Shown piece after piece: positions 44,834 through 54,091 of a DNA stretch of 63,009 nucleotides. The stretch covers positions 1 through 63,009 of the forward strand of contig NZ_VOOS01000007.1 in the NCBI RefSeq assembly GCF_007993035.1. The letters run 5' to 3'. Below the pieces are notes generated by a model. It did no database searches, had not been told where the DNA came from, and saw nothing but the letters and a program-made list of their open reading frames with translations. Origin of the DNA: Vicingus serpentipes (GTDB taxonomy: Bacteria; Bacteroidota; Bacteroidia; Flavobacteriales_E; Vicingaceae). Within the stretch, counting starts at the first letter, position 1. The number at the start of each line of letters is the position of its first letter. A program made the position numbers and the translations under genes.

Positions 44834-45829
44834 GTGAAACTCCAGAACAATAATAATCTTTTAGTAAGTATTTGCTGTATTACTTATAATCATGAAAAGT
44901 ACATTAAACAGGCTTTAGATAGTTTTTTGATGCAAAAAACTGACTTTGCTTTCGAAATTGTTATTCACGATGATGCCTCAACCGACAGTACACAAGCCAT
45001 TATAAAAGAATATGCAAAAAAGCACCCCTCAGTTTTCAACCCTTTATATCAAAAAGAAAATCAAAAATCTATATATAAATCAGGAATGAACCCGAGATTT
45101 AATTATCCAAGAGCAAAAGGAAAATACATTGCCTTATGTGATGGAGATGATTATTGGACTGACCCCTTAAAATTGCAAAAACAAGTTGATTTAATGGAGC
45201 TTGATGACACCATCTCTCTAGTTTATACTAACTGTAAAGAAAAATATGAAAACACCAATCTACCCTTAAAAACAAAATACAACAAATCAATGCCAGAAGG
45301 CTATTGTTTTGATGAAGTCATAAAAGGTAGTTTTCCTCAAACAGTTTCTATTATGTATAGAAAAAGTTTTATTCCTGGGAAAATTGCTGATGTAGTTAAA
45401 CCCAATTACAAAATGGGTGATTATCAATTAGCCCTATTTCTAGCACTAAAAGGTAAATTAAAATACCTTCCTGATGTTACCTGTGTGTACCGAAAAAATG
45501 ATACTTCAATCTCAGGCGTAGTAGCAAAAAACTACCTCACAAACATCAATTTCATAAATTCTTGCAGAGAAGTATTAACAGATTTCACTATAGAAAATAG
45601 TATTTCTGATCCTACTCTACTCCAAAAAATAGATGCTCAATTGCAGCATTGGCTACTCACCTCTTTTAGTATGAGTTTACAAAATCATAATTTAACTTTG
45701 GCTAAACAATTGTGGTTAACAATAAAGCACAACCCTACCCCAATACCCATTAAGTACAAAATCCTAAACCTATCAGCCGCTCTCGGAATTTTTGGTAAAG
45801 GGTTAATCAACTTTTATTATAAAAAGTAA
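44834..45829 (+). CDS. Family 2 glycosyltransferase
   Basis: 331 residues from a GTG start. GT-A fold: VSICCITYNHEKYIKQALDS at the N-terminus, HDDASTDSTQ, and the DxD metal site in YIALCDGDDYWTDPLKLQ. The middle has SIMYRKSFIPGK and GDYQLALFLALKGK, typical of GT2 enzymes that add one sugar to a lipid-linked oligosaccharide. Donor and acceptor sugars cannot be inferred. It lies ten bases after the third sulfotransferase gene. Confidence 0.87.
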   Translation: MKLQNNNNLLVSICCITYNHEKYIKQALDSFLMQKTDFAFEIVIHDDASTDSTQAIIKEYAKKHPSVFNPLYQKENQKSIYKSGMNPRFNYPRAKGKYIALCDGDDYWTDPLKLQKQVDLMELDDTISLVYTNCKEKYENTNLPLKTKYNKSMPEGYCFDEVIKGSFPQTVSIMYRKSFIPGKIADVVKPNYKMGDYQLALFLALKGKLKYLPDVTCVYRKNDTSISGVVAKNYLTNINFINSCREVLTDFTIENSISDPTLLQKIDAQLQHWLLTSFSMSLQNHNLTLAKQLWLTIKHNPTPIPIKYKILNLSAALGIFGKGLINFYYKK

Positions 45830-45831
45830 GT

Positions 45832-47280
45832 ATGCTATTTAACTCAATAGATTTTGCTATCTTTTTACCAATAGTTTTTATACTCTATTGGTTCGTTTTT
45901 TCTAAAAACCTAAAACTACAAAATCTATTAATTGTATTTGCAAGCTACTTGTTTTATGGTTGGTGGGATTGGCGTTTTTTATCACTCATTCTCTTTAGTA
46001 CACTTATTGATTATACTGTAGGTCACCAACTCAAAAAAGAAGAAAACAAGACAAAGAGAAAACTATTGTTATGGAGTAGCATACTCATTAACTTAGGTTT
46101 TTTAGGCTTCTTTAAATATTATAATTTCTTTCTTGAAAATTTCATTACAGCATTTTCATTTTTTGGTTCAGAGATAAATGCTAGGACACTAAATATCATT
46201 TTACCGGTTGGAATTAGTTTTTATACTTTTCAGACATTAAGTTATACCATAGATGTCTATAAAAGAAAATTAGACCCAACTAAAGATTTAATTGCCTTTA
46301 CAGCTTTTGTTAGTTTTTTTCCTCAATTAGTTGCTGGGCCTATTGAACGTGCATCAAATCTTCTACCACAATTTTATCAAAAACGTACTTTTGACTACTC
46401 AAAAGCAATTATAGGTTTAAGACAAATACTTTGGGGATTATTCAAAAAAATTGTAATTGCAGATAATTGCGCAGAATATGCAAACCTCTTTTTCAACAAT
46501 ACCGAAGCCTATGGTGGTAGCTCTTTATTATTAGGTGCTATATTTTTCACATTCCAAATCTATGGCGATTTTTCTGGTTACTCAGATATCGCAATTGGTA
46601 CATCTCGATTATTTGGGTTCAATTTAATGCAAAATTTTGCTTTTCCTTATTTCTCAAGAGATATTGCAGAATTCTGGAGGCGTTGGCACATTTCCTTATC
46701 AACATGGTTTAGAGATTATCTATACATCCCTTTGGGTGGGAGTAAAGGCGGTACTTGGATGAAAGTACGTAATACATTTATAATTTTCTTAGTTAGTGGC
46801 TTTTGGCATGGTGCAAATTGGACTTTCATTATTTGGGGTGCCTTAAATGCAATTTACTTTTTACCGCTTTTGCTATTAAATAAAAATAGAAATAATCTTG
46901 ATGCTATTCCAACGAAAAAACGATTCCCTTCATTTAAGGAATTTATAAATATTAGCCTCACCTTCCTATTAACAGTATTTGCATGGATATTCTTTCGTTC
47001 AGAAAATGTTAATCATGCATTTTTGTACATATCAAAAATATTTTCAAAATCATTTTTTACAAACCCTAATATTATAGAAACTAAAGGTATGCTTACAACA
47101 ATAAGTTTGATCATTATTTTTGTAATTATAGAGTGGGCTGGTAAAAGTGAACAATTTGCATTAGAGAAATTTGGCTCAAAATGGCATAAGTCATTACAAT
47201 GGTCATTTTACTATCTTTTGGTATTCATTATTTTATATTTTGGCGGTAAAGAACAAGAGTTTATCTATTTTCAATTTTAA
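45832..47280 (+). CDS. MBOAT family membrane-bound O-acyltransferase
   Basis: 482 residues with around ten to twelve membrane segments. The catalytic His is H326 in VSGFWHGANWTFIIWG, and the upstream conserved regions are GPIERASNLLPQF and AEFWRRWHISLSTWFRDYLY. This is the AlgI/DltB-like branch that carries acyl groups across the membrane. It stands two bases after the glycosyltransferase gene and three bases before an SGNH-like partner, the arrangement known for AlgI with AlgJ/X. It likely acetylates or otherwise acylates the polysaccharide in the periplasm. Confidence 0.92.
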   Translation: MLFNSIDFAIFLPIVFILYWFVFSKNLKLQNLLIVFASYLFYGWWDWRFLSLILFSTLIDYTVGHQLKKEENKTKRKLLLWSSILINLGFLGFFKYYNFFLENFITAFSFFGSEINARTLNIILPVGISFYTFQTLSYTIDVYKRKLDPTKDLIAFTAFVSFFPQLVAGPIERASNLLPQFYQKRTFDYSKAIIGLRQILWGLFKKIVIADNCAEYANLFFNNTEAYGGSSLLLGAIFFTFQIYGDFSGYSDIAIGTSRLFGFNLMQNFAFPYFSRDIAEFWRRWHISLSTWFRDYLYIPLGGSKGGTWMKVRNTFIIFLVSGFWHGANWTFIIWGALNAIYFLPLLLLNKNRNNLDAIPTKKRFPSFKEFINISLTFLLTVFAWIFFRSENVNHAFLYISKIFSKSFFTNPNIIETKGMLTTISLIIIFVIIEWAGKSEQFALEKFGSKWHKSLQWSFYYLLVFIILYFGGKEQEFIYFQF

Positions 47281-47283
47281 ATA

Positions 47284-48189
47284 ATGAAAAAATTTATTTT
47301 TAAATCTATATTATTTGTTACTCCAATTATTGTTTGTTTCATCATCTTTGAAACATTAATCAGAAAAATACCGAATGATTATAATTATAAAAATGAGTAT
47401 TTGACAATCAATTCTAATAAAATAAATAACCTTTTCTTGGGCAGCTCACACACCTATTATGGTGTTAATCCAGATTTCATTAAATCAAACAGCTTTAATG
47501 CTAGCCATATTTCTCAAAGTTTAGATACTGATTTTAAAATCATCAATAAATTTCAATTTTGGGATAGCTTAAAAACTATTATTATACCAATTGATTATTT
47601 CAGTTTATTTATTAGTATTGAAACAAGTAAAGAAGCTTGGAGAATAAAAAATTACATACTTTATTATGATTTTTATAAATCAAATCAAATATCAAATCAT
47701 TCAGAAGTTTTAAGTGTTAATTTAAAAAGTAACATTAATAGGATTTACTCCTATTACCTTAAAAATAATTCAAGTATTACTTGTAATAAAAAAGGTTTTG
47801 GAAATGTTAAAAAACCACAACTCAACCTTAAAGAAACTGGAAAAACTGCAGCAAATAGGCATACTAAAAAAGATTTGACATTATACTTTAAAAACATTAA
47901 AATAATTCAAGACATTATTAATCTAGCAAATAAAAAAAATATAAAAATTCTTTTTTACACTAGTCCTTCATATAAAACATATGTTTCTAATTTGAATGAA
48001 GATCAACTTAATCTTACAATAAAAACAGCCGAAAATTTAGCTCTTAAGAACAAAAACTGTAGTTATCACAACTTGCTATCAGATAAAAACTTTATAGCCT
48101 CTGACTATAGAGATGCGGACCATTTAAATGAAAGTGGTGCCAAAAAATTATCTCTAAAATTAGATAGCATAATACAAGAATTGCAATAA
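47284..48189 (+). CDS. SGNH-like partner protein of the MBOAT acyltransferase
   Basis: 301 residues with one N-terminal membrane anchor (about 5-25). The block I-like motif is FLGSSHTYYG, with S55 the probable nucleophile, and the block V motif is D-A-D279-H280-L-N in RDADHLNESGAKKLS, so both a Ser and an Asp/His pair are present. This is the layout of periplasmic DltD/AlgX-type acyl transferases that receive the acyl group from an MBOAT. The middle is poorly conserved and rich in Lys/Asn. I infer a two-component acyl transfer system with the preceding gene. Confidence 0.75.
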   Translation: MKKFIFKSILFVTPIIVCFIIFETLIRKIPNDYNYKNEYLTINSNKINNLFLGSSHTYYGVNPDFIKSNSFNASHISQSLDTDFKIINKFQFWDSLKTIIIPIDYFSLFISIETSKEAWRIKNYILYYDFYKSNQISNHSEVLSVNLKSNINRIYSYYLKNNSSITCNKKGFGNVKKPQLNLKETGKTAANRHTKKDLTLYFKNIKIIQDIINLANKKNIKILFYTSPSYKTYVSNLNEDQLNLTIKTAENLALKNKNCSYHNLLSDKNFIASDYRDADHLNESGAKKLSLKLDSIIQELQ

Positions 48190-48209
48190 AAATATCAATT
48201 TTTAATGTA

Positions 48210-48217
48210 TATTTTTG
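48210..48217 (+). promoter_or_regulatory. Candidate internal promoter -7 element (TATTTTTG)
   Basis: Exact TAnnTTTG match in the 59-base gap between the SGNH-like gene and the next glycosyltransferase, 31 bases before its ATG. It could let the second half of the operon be transcribed separately. No well-spaced -33 box. Confidence 0.4.
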
Positions 48218-48248
48218 AAAACTAGTTAATCAAAATTTATTATAAAAA

Positions 48249-49292
48249 ATGAACATCGCTGTAATAGGTAAATTTAACATCGAGGGTTCTGGCTTGCACA
48301 TTAAAGAGGCTTTAGAAAATATGGGGCATACTGTTATTTGTATAGACCCAGAAGTGAAATTTATGCAGTTTGGCTTTATAGGTTATAGAGGACGAAGTAT
48401 GGCGCGTACTTTTTACCAACAGTTTTTAGGTAAAATTCCTTTTTTTAGAAAACTCAAAGCAAACTCTATTTACAACTATTATCACCACAACAAAATTGAT
48501 TTAAGCATCGTTTTACATGATTATTTTTCTACCCAAGAAATTACAGCAATAAAAAAAATCAACCCCGCTCCTATTGCACTTTGGTTTCCAGACGCAATTA
48601 GTAACTTCAAGAAATCTATGTTTTTTGTTGCTGGCTACGATTATCTCTTTTTTGTAGACCATTACATTGTAAAAAAATTAAAAGAAGAGTTCTTACTCAA
48701 CACTCATTTCCTACCTCAATGTTATAATCCTGCTTACCATAAAATTGAACCCCTAACAAAAAATGACCAAGAATTTTACGGTTGTGAAATAACGAATGTC
48801 GGAAATTTATATCCGAGTAGAATTGCACTTTATAAACACCTAACAAAATATAACTTTAAAATGTGGGGTGCAAAACCTGCATTTTGGTTAACTGTTCCTG
48901 AAATAAAAAAAATAATAACTGGAACTGTTGTTTTTCAAAAAGAAAAAGCCAAAGCTTTTGGTGCTGCTAAAATTGTACTTAACAATTTACATCCTGCAGT
49001 TATTAATGGCATCAATAAAAGAGCTTTTGAAATTGCTGGTTGTGGTGGATTTCAAATCATTACACACAGTGACGCTGTGAGCCAACTCTTTACTGTTGGG
49101 AAAGAAATAGTAACCTATAGCAATTATTCTGATCTAATTAAAAAATTAGATTATTATTTAGATCCTAAAAACGAAGGCGAAAGAAAACAAATTGCTGAAG
49201 CAGGGCACCAAAGAGCAATGAAAGAACATACCTATGAACATCGCTTAAAAACCATTCTTCATATCTGTAAATCTCAGTTAAATGAAAGTTAA
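48249..49292 (+). CDS. CgeB-like glycosyltransferase
   Basis: 347 residues. The N-terminal nucleotide-sugar domain begins NIAVIGKFNIEGSGLHIKEA; the C-terminal part, NNLHPAVINGINKRAFEIAG then CGGFQIITH and AGHQRAMKEHTYEHRL, matches the CgeB/glyco_trans_1_2 type of GT-B enzymes. No membrane helices. Donor sugar is unknown. Its 3' end overlaps the next gene by eleven bases. Confidence 0.83.
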   Translation: MNIAVIGKFNIEGSGLHIKEALENMGHTVICIDPEVKFMQFGFIGYRGRSMARTFYQQFLGKIPFFRKLKANSIYNYYHHNKIDLSIVLHDYFSTQEITAIKKINPAPIALWFPDAISNFKKSMFFVAGYDYLFFVDHYIVKKLKEEFLLNTHFLPQCYNPAYHKIEPLTKNDQEFYGCEITNVGNLYPSRIALYKHLTKYNFKMWGAKPAFWLTVPEIKKIITGTVVFQKEKAKAFGAAKIVLNNLHPAVINGINKRAFEIAGCGGFQIITHSDAVSQLFTVGKEIVTYSNYSDLIKKLDYYLDPKNEGERKQIAEAGHQRAMKEHTYEHRLKTILHICKSQLNES

Positions 49293-50448
49293 CATCATTT
49301 CTATTAACCCAATAACCGTAATACCTGTTTTACGTTATATCGTTCATCATTTTATTGATAAAATGAATGCAGATGTGACTTTAACAGAAACACATGTAAA
49401 AAGCTTTAATAGTTATTATAATAAAATTGCTCATTTTAAATTCGACAATATAGCCGAATACGAAACTTATCAAGAGTTTAGAAAACAGTCTGCTGGATTT
49501 AAGTTGAGCAAATACCTCTTTATAGTAAAAAAGATATGGCATATTCTAAACAGCAATGAACAACAAATTATTTACACGAGTGATTACCAAGTTTTATTTT
49601 TTATTTTAAAATTACAAGCATTTTTTAAAACCAAAAAGCAGTTAATTATTTACCACCAATATGAATTAATAGAATTAACTAAACTGAATAAAATCAACCA
49701 TTTTTTATATACTACCGTATTAAAAAAAGCAAAAGAGATTGATTTGATGGTATTTTCAGAAAATAACAGATTGAACTACTTTTTAAAGAATTCTTCTTTA
49801 AAAAAAGAAAATGCATTTGTTCTACCCAATTCTTGCGAAAGCATCTCTTCAAATGAGAAGCACATAAAGCATCCTTTATTTAATCAATTCCCATCAAACA
49901 GTTTTATTGTGACTCATCTGGGAAATGTTGGTGGAGAACAACACTATTTTTCTAATTTTATTAATGCTGTAGAAAAATTACAAGAAAACAAAGAAATCGT
50001 TTTTTTATTTATTGGCAGAAAAAACGAATTGATAAAGAAGATTGAAAAAGAAAAACAATTTGCTAATCTTTATTTTGTTGATGCTGTTCCACATGAAGAA
50101 TTAAATCAAATATATCCTTTTATTAATTTAGGTGTTATTTTATATAAAGGTAATGGCTTAAATTATGAGTTTTGTGCGCCTAATAAACTTTATGAATTAT
50201 GGGCAAATGGAGTACCTGTAATAGCTCATCAGCTTAAAGGTTTAATCCCACTTTTTAAAAGCAAGAACAGAGGTGTATTGAGTAATTTTAATCAAGTAGA
50301 TCAAATATGTGAAACCCTATTAAATTACGCAAAAAATAACTCCACAATCAACAAACAAATTTTAATTGATGAATTTAATAACGAATTAGCTATTTCTACT
50401 TATTTAGAGCAATTTGAGCAAAAAATAACATTACTTTTAAAGCAATAA
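49282..50448 (+). CDS. GT-B fold glycosyltransferase (family 4-like)
   Basis: 388 residues. The C-terminal donor-binding half is clear: FIVTHLGNVGGEQHYFSNFI, VFLFIGRKNELIKK, FVDAVPHEELNQIY and CAPNKLYELWANGVPVIAH, the region that normally carries the E-x7-E motif. The N-terminal half is divergent. It probably transfers a hexose or amino sugar in repeat-unit assembly, but neither sugar can be named. Start overlaps the upstream gene by eleven bases. Confidence 0.8.
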   Translation: MKVNIISINPITVIPVLRYIVHHFIDKMNADVTLTETHVKSFNSYYNKIAHFKFDNIAEYETYQEFRKQSAGFKLSKYLFIVKKIWHILNSNEQQIIYTSDYQVLFFILKLQAFFKTKKQLIIYHQYELIELTKLNKINHFLYTTVLKKAKEIDLMVFSENNRLNYFLKNSSLKKENAFVLPNSCESISSNEKHIKHPLFNQFPSNSFIVTHLGNVGGEQHYFSNFINAVEKLQENKEIVFLFIGRKNELIKKIEKEKQFANLYFVDAVPHEELNQIYPFINLGVILYKGNGLNYEFCAPNKLYELWANGVPVIAHQLKGLIPLFKSKNRGVLSNFNQVDQICETLLNYAKNNSTINKQILIDEFNNELAISTYLEQFEQKITLLLKQ

Positions 50449-50461
50449 TTAAAAACAGTCG

Positions 50462-51580
50462 ATGAGCAAAAACTTATTATTTATTATCGGAACTCGACCA
50501 GAATTAATTAAGGTATTTCCAATTATCCAACAATTAAAAAAAATTGGATATCCTAATTATAAAATTATAGCTACCGGACAGCATAAGGATTTATTAACTA
50601 CCTATTGGAAAGTATTTGACATTACTCCTGACTATGAGTTGGAAATTATTAAAGCTGGACAGAATTTAACCCAATTAACCTCCAAAGCCATTGTTGCTAT
50701 AGATGATTTATTGGCTAAAATAAAAAATGAATTTTCTCCAGATATTATTATTGCTCAAGGAGATACAACAACTGTAATGGCTGCCGCAATGGTTGCTTTT
50801 TACAATCAAATAAAATTTGCTCACATAGAAGCTGGACTAAGGAGTTTTAATTTGAACCATCCCTTTCCTGAGGAGTTTAATAGAAAAGTAGCCTCTATTG
50901 TTACTGATTTTCATTTTGCTCCTACTGATGTTTCTAAAAAGAATTTAATCGCAGAAAACACAACACTTTCTAAAATTCATGTAGTTGGAAATACGGTAAT
51001 TGACACCCTGCATTATTTTATCCATTCAAATAAGCTAGCTCAAACTGAATTTAGTAACATAGATCTTAAAAAGAACTTAGCTAATATAGATGATAAATTA
51101 GTATTGATTACCTGCCACAGAAGAGAAAACCATCATGATTTAGATGAATTGATTAACGCAATAGAGGAGTTAAGTAAAAAAAATGCTGATACTATCTTTA
51201 TTTGGCCCGTTCATCCCAACCCTAATGTAAAACAAAGAGTAGAAACATCAAATCTATCACAACTTAAAAATATCATCATTACTGCTCCTCTAGAATATTT
51301 AGATTTATTAAAGGTATTACAAAATTGTAAAATAGTAATTAGTGATTCTGGAGGAATACAAGAAGAAGCTCCTACTTTTAAAGTTCCTGTATTAATTTTA
51401 AGAGAAACTACCGAAAGACCTGAAGCTGTTACTTTAGGTATTTCTAAATTGGTAGGGATGAATAAAAATAAAATTATCAATTCATTTAACACCTTCAATC
51501 CGATCTTTTCTCAAGATTTTGTTAATCCTTATGGTGATGGGAATGCTGCTAAAAAAATTGTTAAAATTCTACAAGGTTAA
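50462..51580 (+). CDS. wecB: UDP-N-acetylglucosamine 2-epimerase (non-hydrolysing)
   Basis: 372 residues. Family signatures are LLFIIGTRPELIKVFPII at the start, AQGDTTTVMAAAMVAFYNQI, KFAHIEAGLRSFN, and the C-terminal SDSGGIQEEAPTFKVPVLIL followed by RETTERPEAV. It converts UDP-GlcNAc to UDP-ManNAc in the cytoplasm, so the polysaccharide probably contains ManNAc or its uronic acid or another derivative. No UDP-ManNAc dehydrogenase is in the window. A 143-base gap with a short ORF follows. Confidence 0.93.
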   Translation: MSKNLLFIIGTRPELIKVFPIIQQLKKIGYPNYKIIATGQHKDLLTTYWKVFDITPDYELEIIKAGQNLTQLTSKAIVAIDDLLAKIKNEFSPDIIIAQGDTTTVMAAAMVAFYNQIKFAHIEAGLRSFNLNHPFPEEFNRKVASIVTDFHFAPTDVSKKNLIAENTTLSKIHVVGNTVIDTLHYFIHSNKLAQTEFSNIDLKKNLANIDDKLVLITCHRRENHHDLDELINAIEELSKKNADTIFIWPVHPNPNVKQRVETSNLSQLKNIIITAPLEYLDLLKVLQNCKIVISDSGGIQEEAPTFKVPVLILRETTERPEAVTLGISKLVGMNKNKIINSFNTFNPIFSQDFVNPYGDGNAAKKIVKILQG

Positions 51581-51687
51581 TGCGAGTAAATATGAAACAA
51601 AATATATCCATCAGCTTAGTATCTTATGTTGTATTAAACTTTATTAGTTATTCTCTTTTACCAACAGAATTTATTCATCACTACTAG
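51580..51687 (+). pseudogene. 35-codon ORF after wecB, possible glycosyltransferase start remnant
   Basis: An ATG overlapping the wecB stop (TAATG) opens a 35-codon frame that ends with TAG at 51685-51687. Its beginning, MKQNISISLVSY from the second Met, resembles the N-terminal strand of family 2 glycosyltransferases, but no further GT motif follows. Either it is a coincidental ORF, a tiny coupled peptide, or the relic of a lost gene. The remaining gap to 51723 shows nothing else. Confidence 0.25.
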
Positions 51688-51723
51688 TTTTAAGTCGATG
51701 AATCAAAAATAAAAATTAACAAT

Positions 51724-52719
51724 ATGTCTCCAATAAAAAAAGAAATAAACTGGATTAACAACATTAGAGTAATTGCTTGTTTTTTAGTTATTATTGCTCA
51801 TATTGGTATAAACAACAATATATTCGATAAGTTTCTATTTTTAATTTCTAAAGTAGGTGTCCCTTTTTTCTTAATAATTTCAGGATATTTAACGCTAACA
51901 ATAAAAAATGACACTCAAAATATTATTAATCGGTTAAAAAGGCTAGTCATCCCTTTTATTTTTTGGTCTATTTTTTACGCCTTATTTTCATTTTATAACA
52001 ATCAATTAGATTTAAAACAAACTTTATATGCTATAGCTTTAATACCTTTTCAATCAACGGCTTCTCATATGTGGTACATGTACACAATCATAGGTTTAAC
52101 TTTATTTAATCCCATTATATCTGCATGGCTAGTTAAAGTTGAAATAAAACCTATTTTCTTTTACCTATTATTATGGGTATTAACTCTTTGCTATCCTTAC
52201 ATTAGCTATCTAATAAATTCAATAAACATGTCTTCGAACGAAGGCCTTTTAAGTTTATTTTATTTTTCTGGTTATCTAGGATATTATGTATTAGGTTACG
52301 CTATTAAAAGGTCTCAAGATATAATATCCAACAAATTGATATTATTTTTACTCTTATTAATTCCAATAATAGCCACTTATTTATTAAACACTTATACTTC
52401 TGTAGGCTTATTAAGTACTAGATACTTAACCATAAATATTTTTTGCCTATCATTATTTGCTTTTTTATTAATAAAAAATATTGATTTAAAATCAGAGGCT
52501 TTTAATAAAATAATCTCAAAAGTTTCGAAGAATAGTTTTGGTATATATCTAATACATAAATTTATATTATATTATACTGAGCAAGATTTTTTTATTTATA
52601 AATATTTAAATGATTTTTTCTTAACTAAGATTTTTATTGCAATTATAACTATGACCGTTTCATATCTCATAATAGAGCTTATAAGCAAATTACCGTTTAA
52701 AAAATATATTATTGGATGA
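51724..52719 (+). CDS. Acyltransferase-3 family membrane protein (first copy)
   Basis: 331 residues with about ten membrane helices. The N-terminal INWINNIRVIACFLVIIAHI carries the conserved R near helix 1 and the catalytic-type His at the end (H-I-G-I-N). Further on, FFLIISGYLT is the typical F-F-x-x-S-G-x motif. The family transfers acetyl or succinyl groups to sugar hydroxyls on the cell envelope. It overlaps the polymerase gene by four bases. Confidence 0.88.
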   Translation: MSPIKKEINWINNIRVIACFLVIIAHIGINNNIFDKFLFLISKVGVPFFLIISGYLTLTIKNDTQNIINRLKRLVIPFIFWSIFYALFSFYNNQLDLKQTLYAIALIPFQSTASHMWYMYTIIGLTLFNPIISAWLVKVEIKPIFFYLLLWVLTLCYPYISYLINSINMSSNEGLLSLFYFSGYLGYYVLGYAIKRSQDIISNKLILFLLLLIPIIATYLLNTYTSVGLLSTRYLTINIFCLSLFAFLLIKNIDLKSEAFNKIISKVSKNSFGIYLIHKFILYYTEQDFFIYKYLNDFFLTKIFIAIITMTVSYLIIELISKLPFKKYIIG

Positions 52720-54080
52720 TACAAAAAAAAGAAATTAATCACCAAAAATTATTTTCTTTAATAGTTGCAATCTTTATTGGTCTATTAATTTTTGATTTTT
52801 ATTTGTTCACTGCTATTGGAATTAGCTGTTGGATTTATTCAATTTTACTATTTATAAAAAAGATTAATAACAAAATACCTGTTATTGAACTCATGCTAAT
52901 CTTATGTGGTTATCAATGGATTTTTGCAAGTTATATGTCTTATCAATTGAACGACATGGCTTATAAAATGAGTGTTGATGAACAAACATATATGTTTAAT
53001 ACCGTTTCAATGTATCTTGCATTATTTATCGGGTCATTATTTTTTCAAAAAGATATCAATTTAAATAAAGAGGAGCTACTTAAAGGCATTAATTCATTAC
53101 CAGGTACAAATTATCTTTTAATAATATTAAGTGTTGGTGTTTTGAATCTATTTACAAAAAATTTGCTTCCTTCCAGCCTTTATTTTCTTAATCATATAGG
53201 TTATTCCTTTATGTATATTGCTGGTATAATGGCGCTATATTCAAAAAAATATTTCATTGTATTTTATGTGGTTTTTGGTTTTTTATTATTTAAAGTTATA
53301 AGAAGTAGTGTTTTTAATGAATTTATCACATGGAGTTTCTTCATTTTAATGTTTATTTCAAATAGGTACAGTTTCTCTAAAAAAAAAATAATTCTAATAC
53401 TATTACTAGCTATATTTTCTCTATCAGTTCTCCAAGCAATTAAACCAGTTTATAGAGATATTATAAGTAATAAAAAAGTCGATAATAAGGTTTCCTTATT
53501 TGTCGAATTATTAAGTACTAAAATGCTTAGTAACATATTAATGAATGAGGAGGTTAAGGAGAACGACGATTTAGAAGAATTAAACTCTAGAGCTAACCAA
53601 GGCTGGGTATATGCCTTAATATATAAGCATGTACCTAAAAAAGAACCTTATGCTAGAGGAGAAACAATTCTTGAAGCTATTGGTGATAGCTTTTTACCTA
53701 GATTCTTTTTCCCCAACAAAAAAAACACATTTAATTCTGAAATTTTCACAAGGTTTACTGGGAGGCCGCTACTAGACACCACAGCTATGGGGCTTGGTAT
53801 TCCTGGTGAAGCATACGCTAATTTTGGACTAGGTGGTGCAATTCTTTTCATGTTTATCTATGGCTTTCTCATTGCTAAATTAACTTCATATTTTAATAAA
53901 CAAATAAATGTAAATTGGTTTTACCTCTTCTTTGCTCCAATCTTTTTTGAAATGATTATTAGAGGTATTTCTAACTTCTCACAAGTTGTTAATTGGCAAT
54001 TAAAAATAATTGTTGTATTTCTTGTTTTTAGTAGATTAACGTTAAAATGGAGTCAGAGTGTAGTAAAATTAGAAAACTAG
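52716..54080 (+). CDS. Wzy-like O-antigen/exopolysaccharide polymerase
   Basis: 454 residues with about eleven or twelve hydrophobic segments and a long periplasmic loop of about 110 residues (KPVYRDIISNKKVDN to SEIFTRFTGRPLLDTT) near the C-terminal third, followed by GIPGEAYANFGLGGAILFMF, a pattern common in Wzy-type polymerases of Bacteroidota and other phyla. Wzy proteins are too variable for a motif-level proof. Location in a Wzx-containing cluster supports the assignment. It polymerises lipid-linked repeats in the periplasm. Confidence 0.78.
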   Translation: MIQKKEINHQKLFSLIVAIFIGLLIFDFYLFTAIGISCWIYSILLFIKKINNKIPVIELMLILCGYQWIFASYMSYQLNDMAYKMSVDEQTYMFNTVSMYLALFIGSLFFQKDINLNKEELLKGINSLPGTNYLLIILSVGVLNLFTKNLLPSSLYFLNHIGYSFMYIAGIMALYSKKYFIVFYVVFGFLLFKVIRSSVFNEFITWSFFILMFISNRYSFSKKKIILILLLAIFSLSVLQAIKPVYRDIISNKKVDNKVSLFVELLSTKMLSNILMNEEVKENDDLEELNSRANQGWVYALIYKHVPKKEPYARGETILEAIGDSFLPRFFFPNKKNTFNSEIFTRFTGRPLLDTTAMGLGIPGEAYANFGLGGAILFMFIYGFLIAKLTSYFNKQINVNWFYLFFAPIFFEMIIRGISNFSQVVNWQLKIIVVFLVFSRLTLKWSQSVVKLEN

Positions 54081-54091
54081 TAAATAACCAT

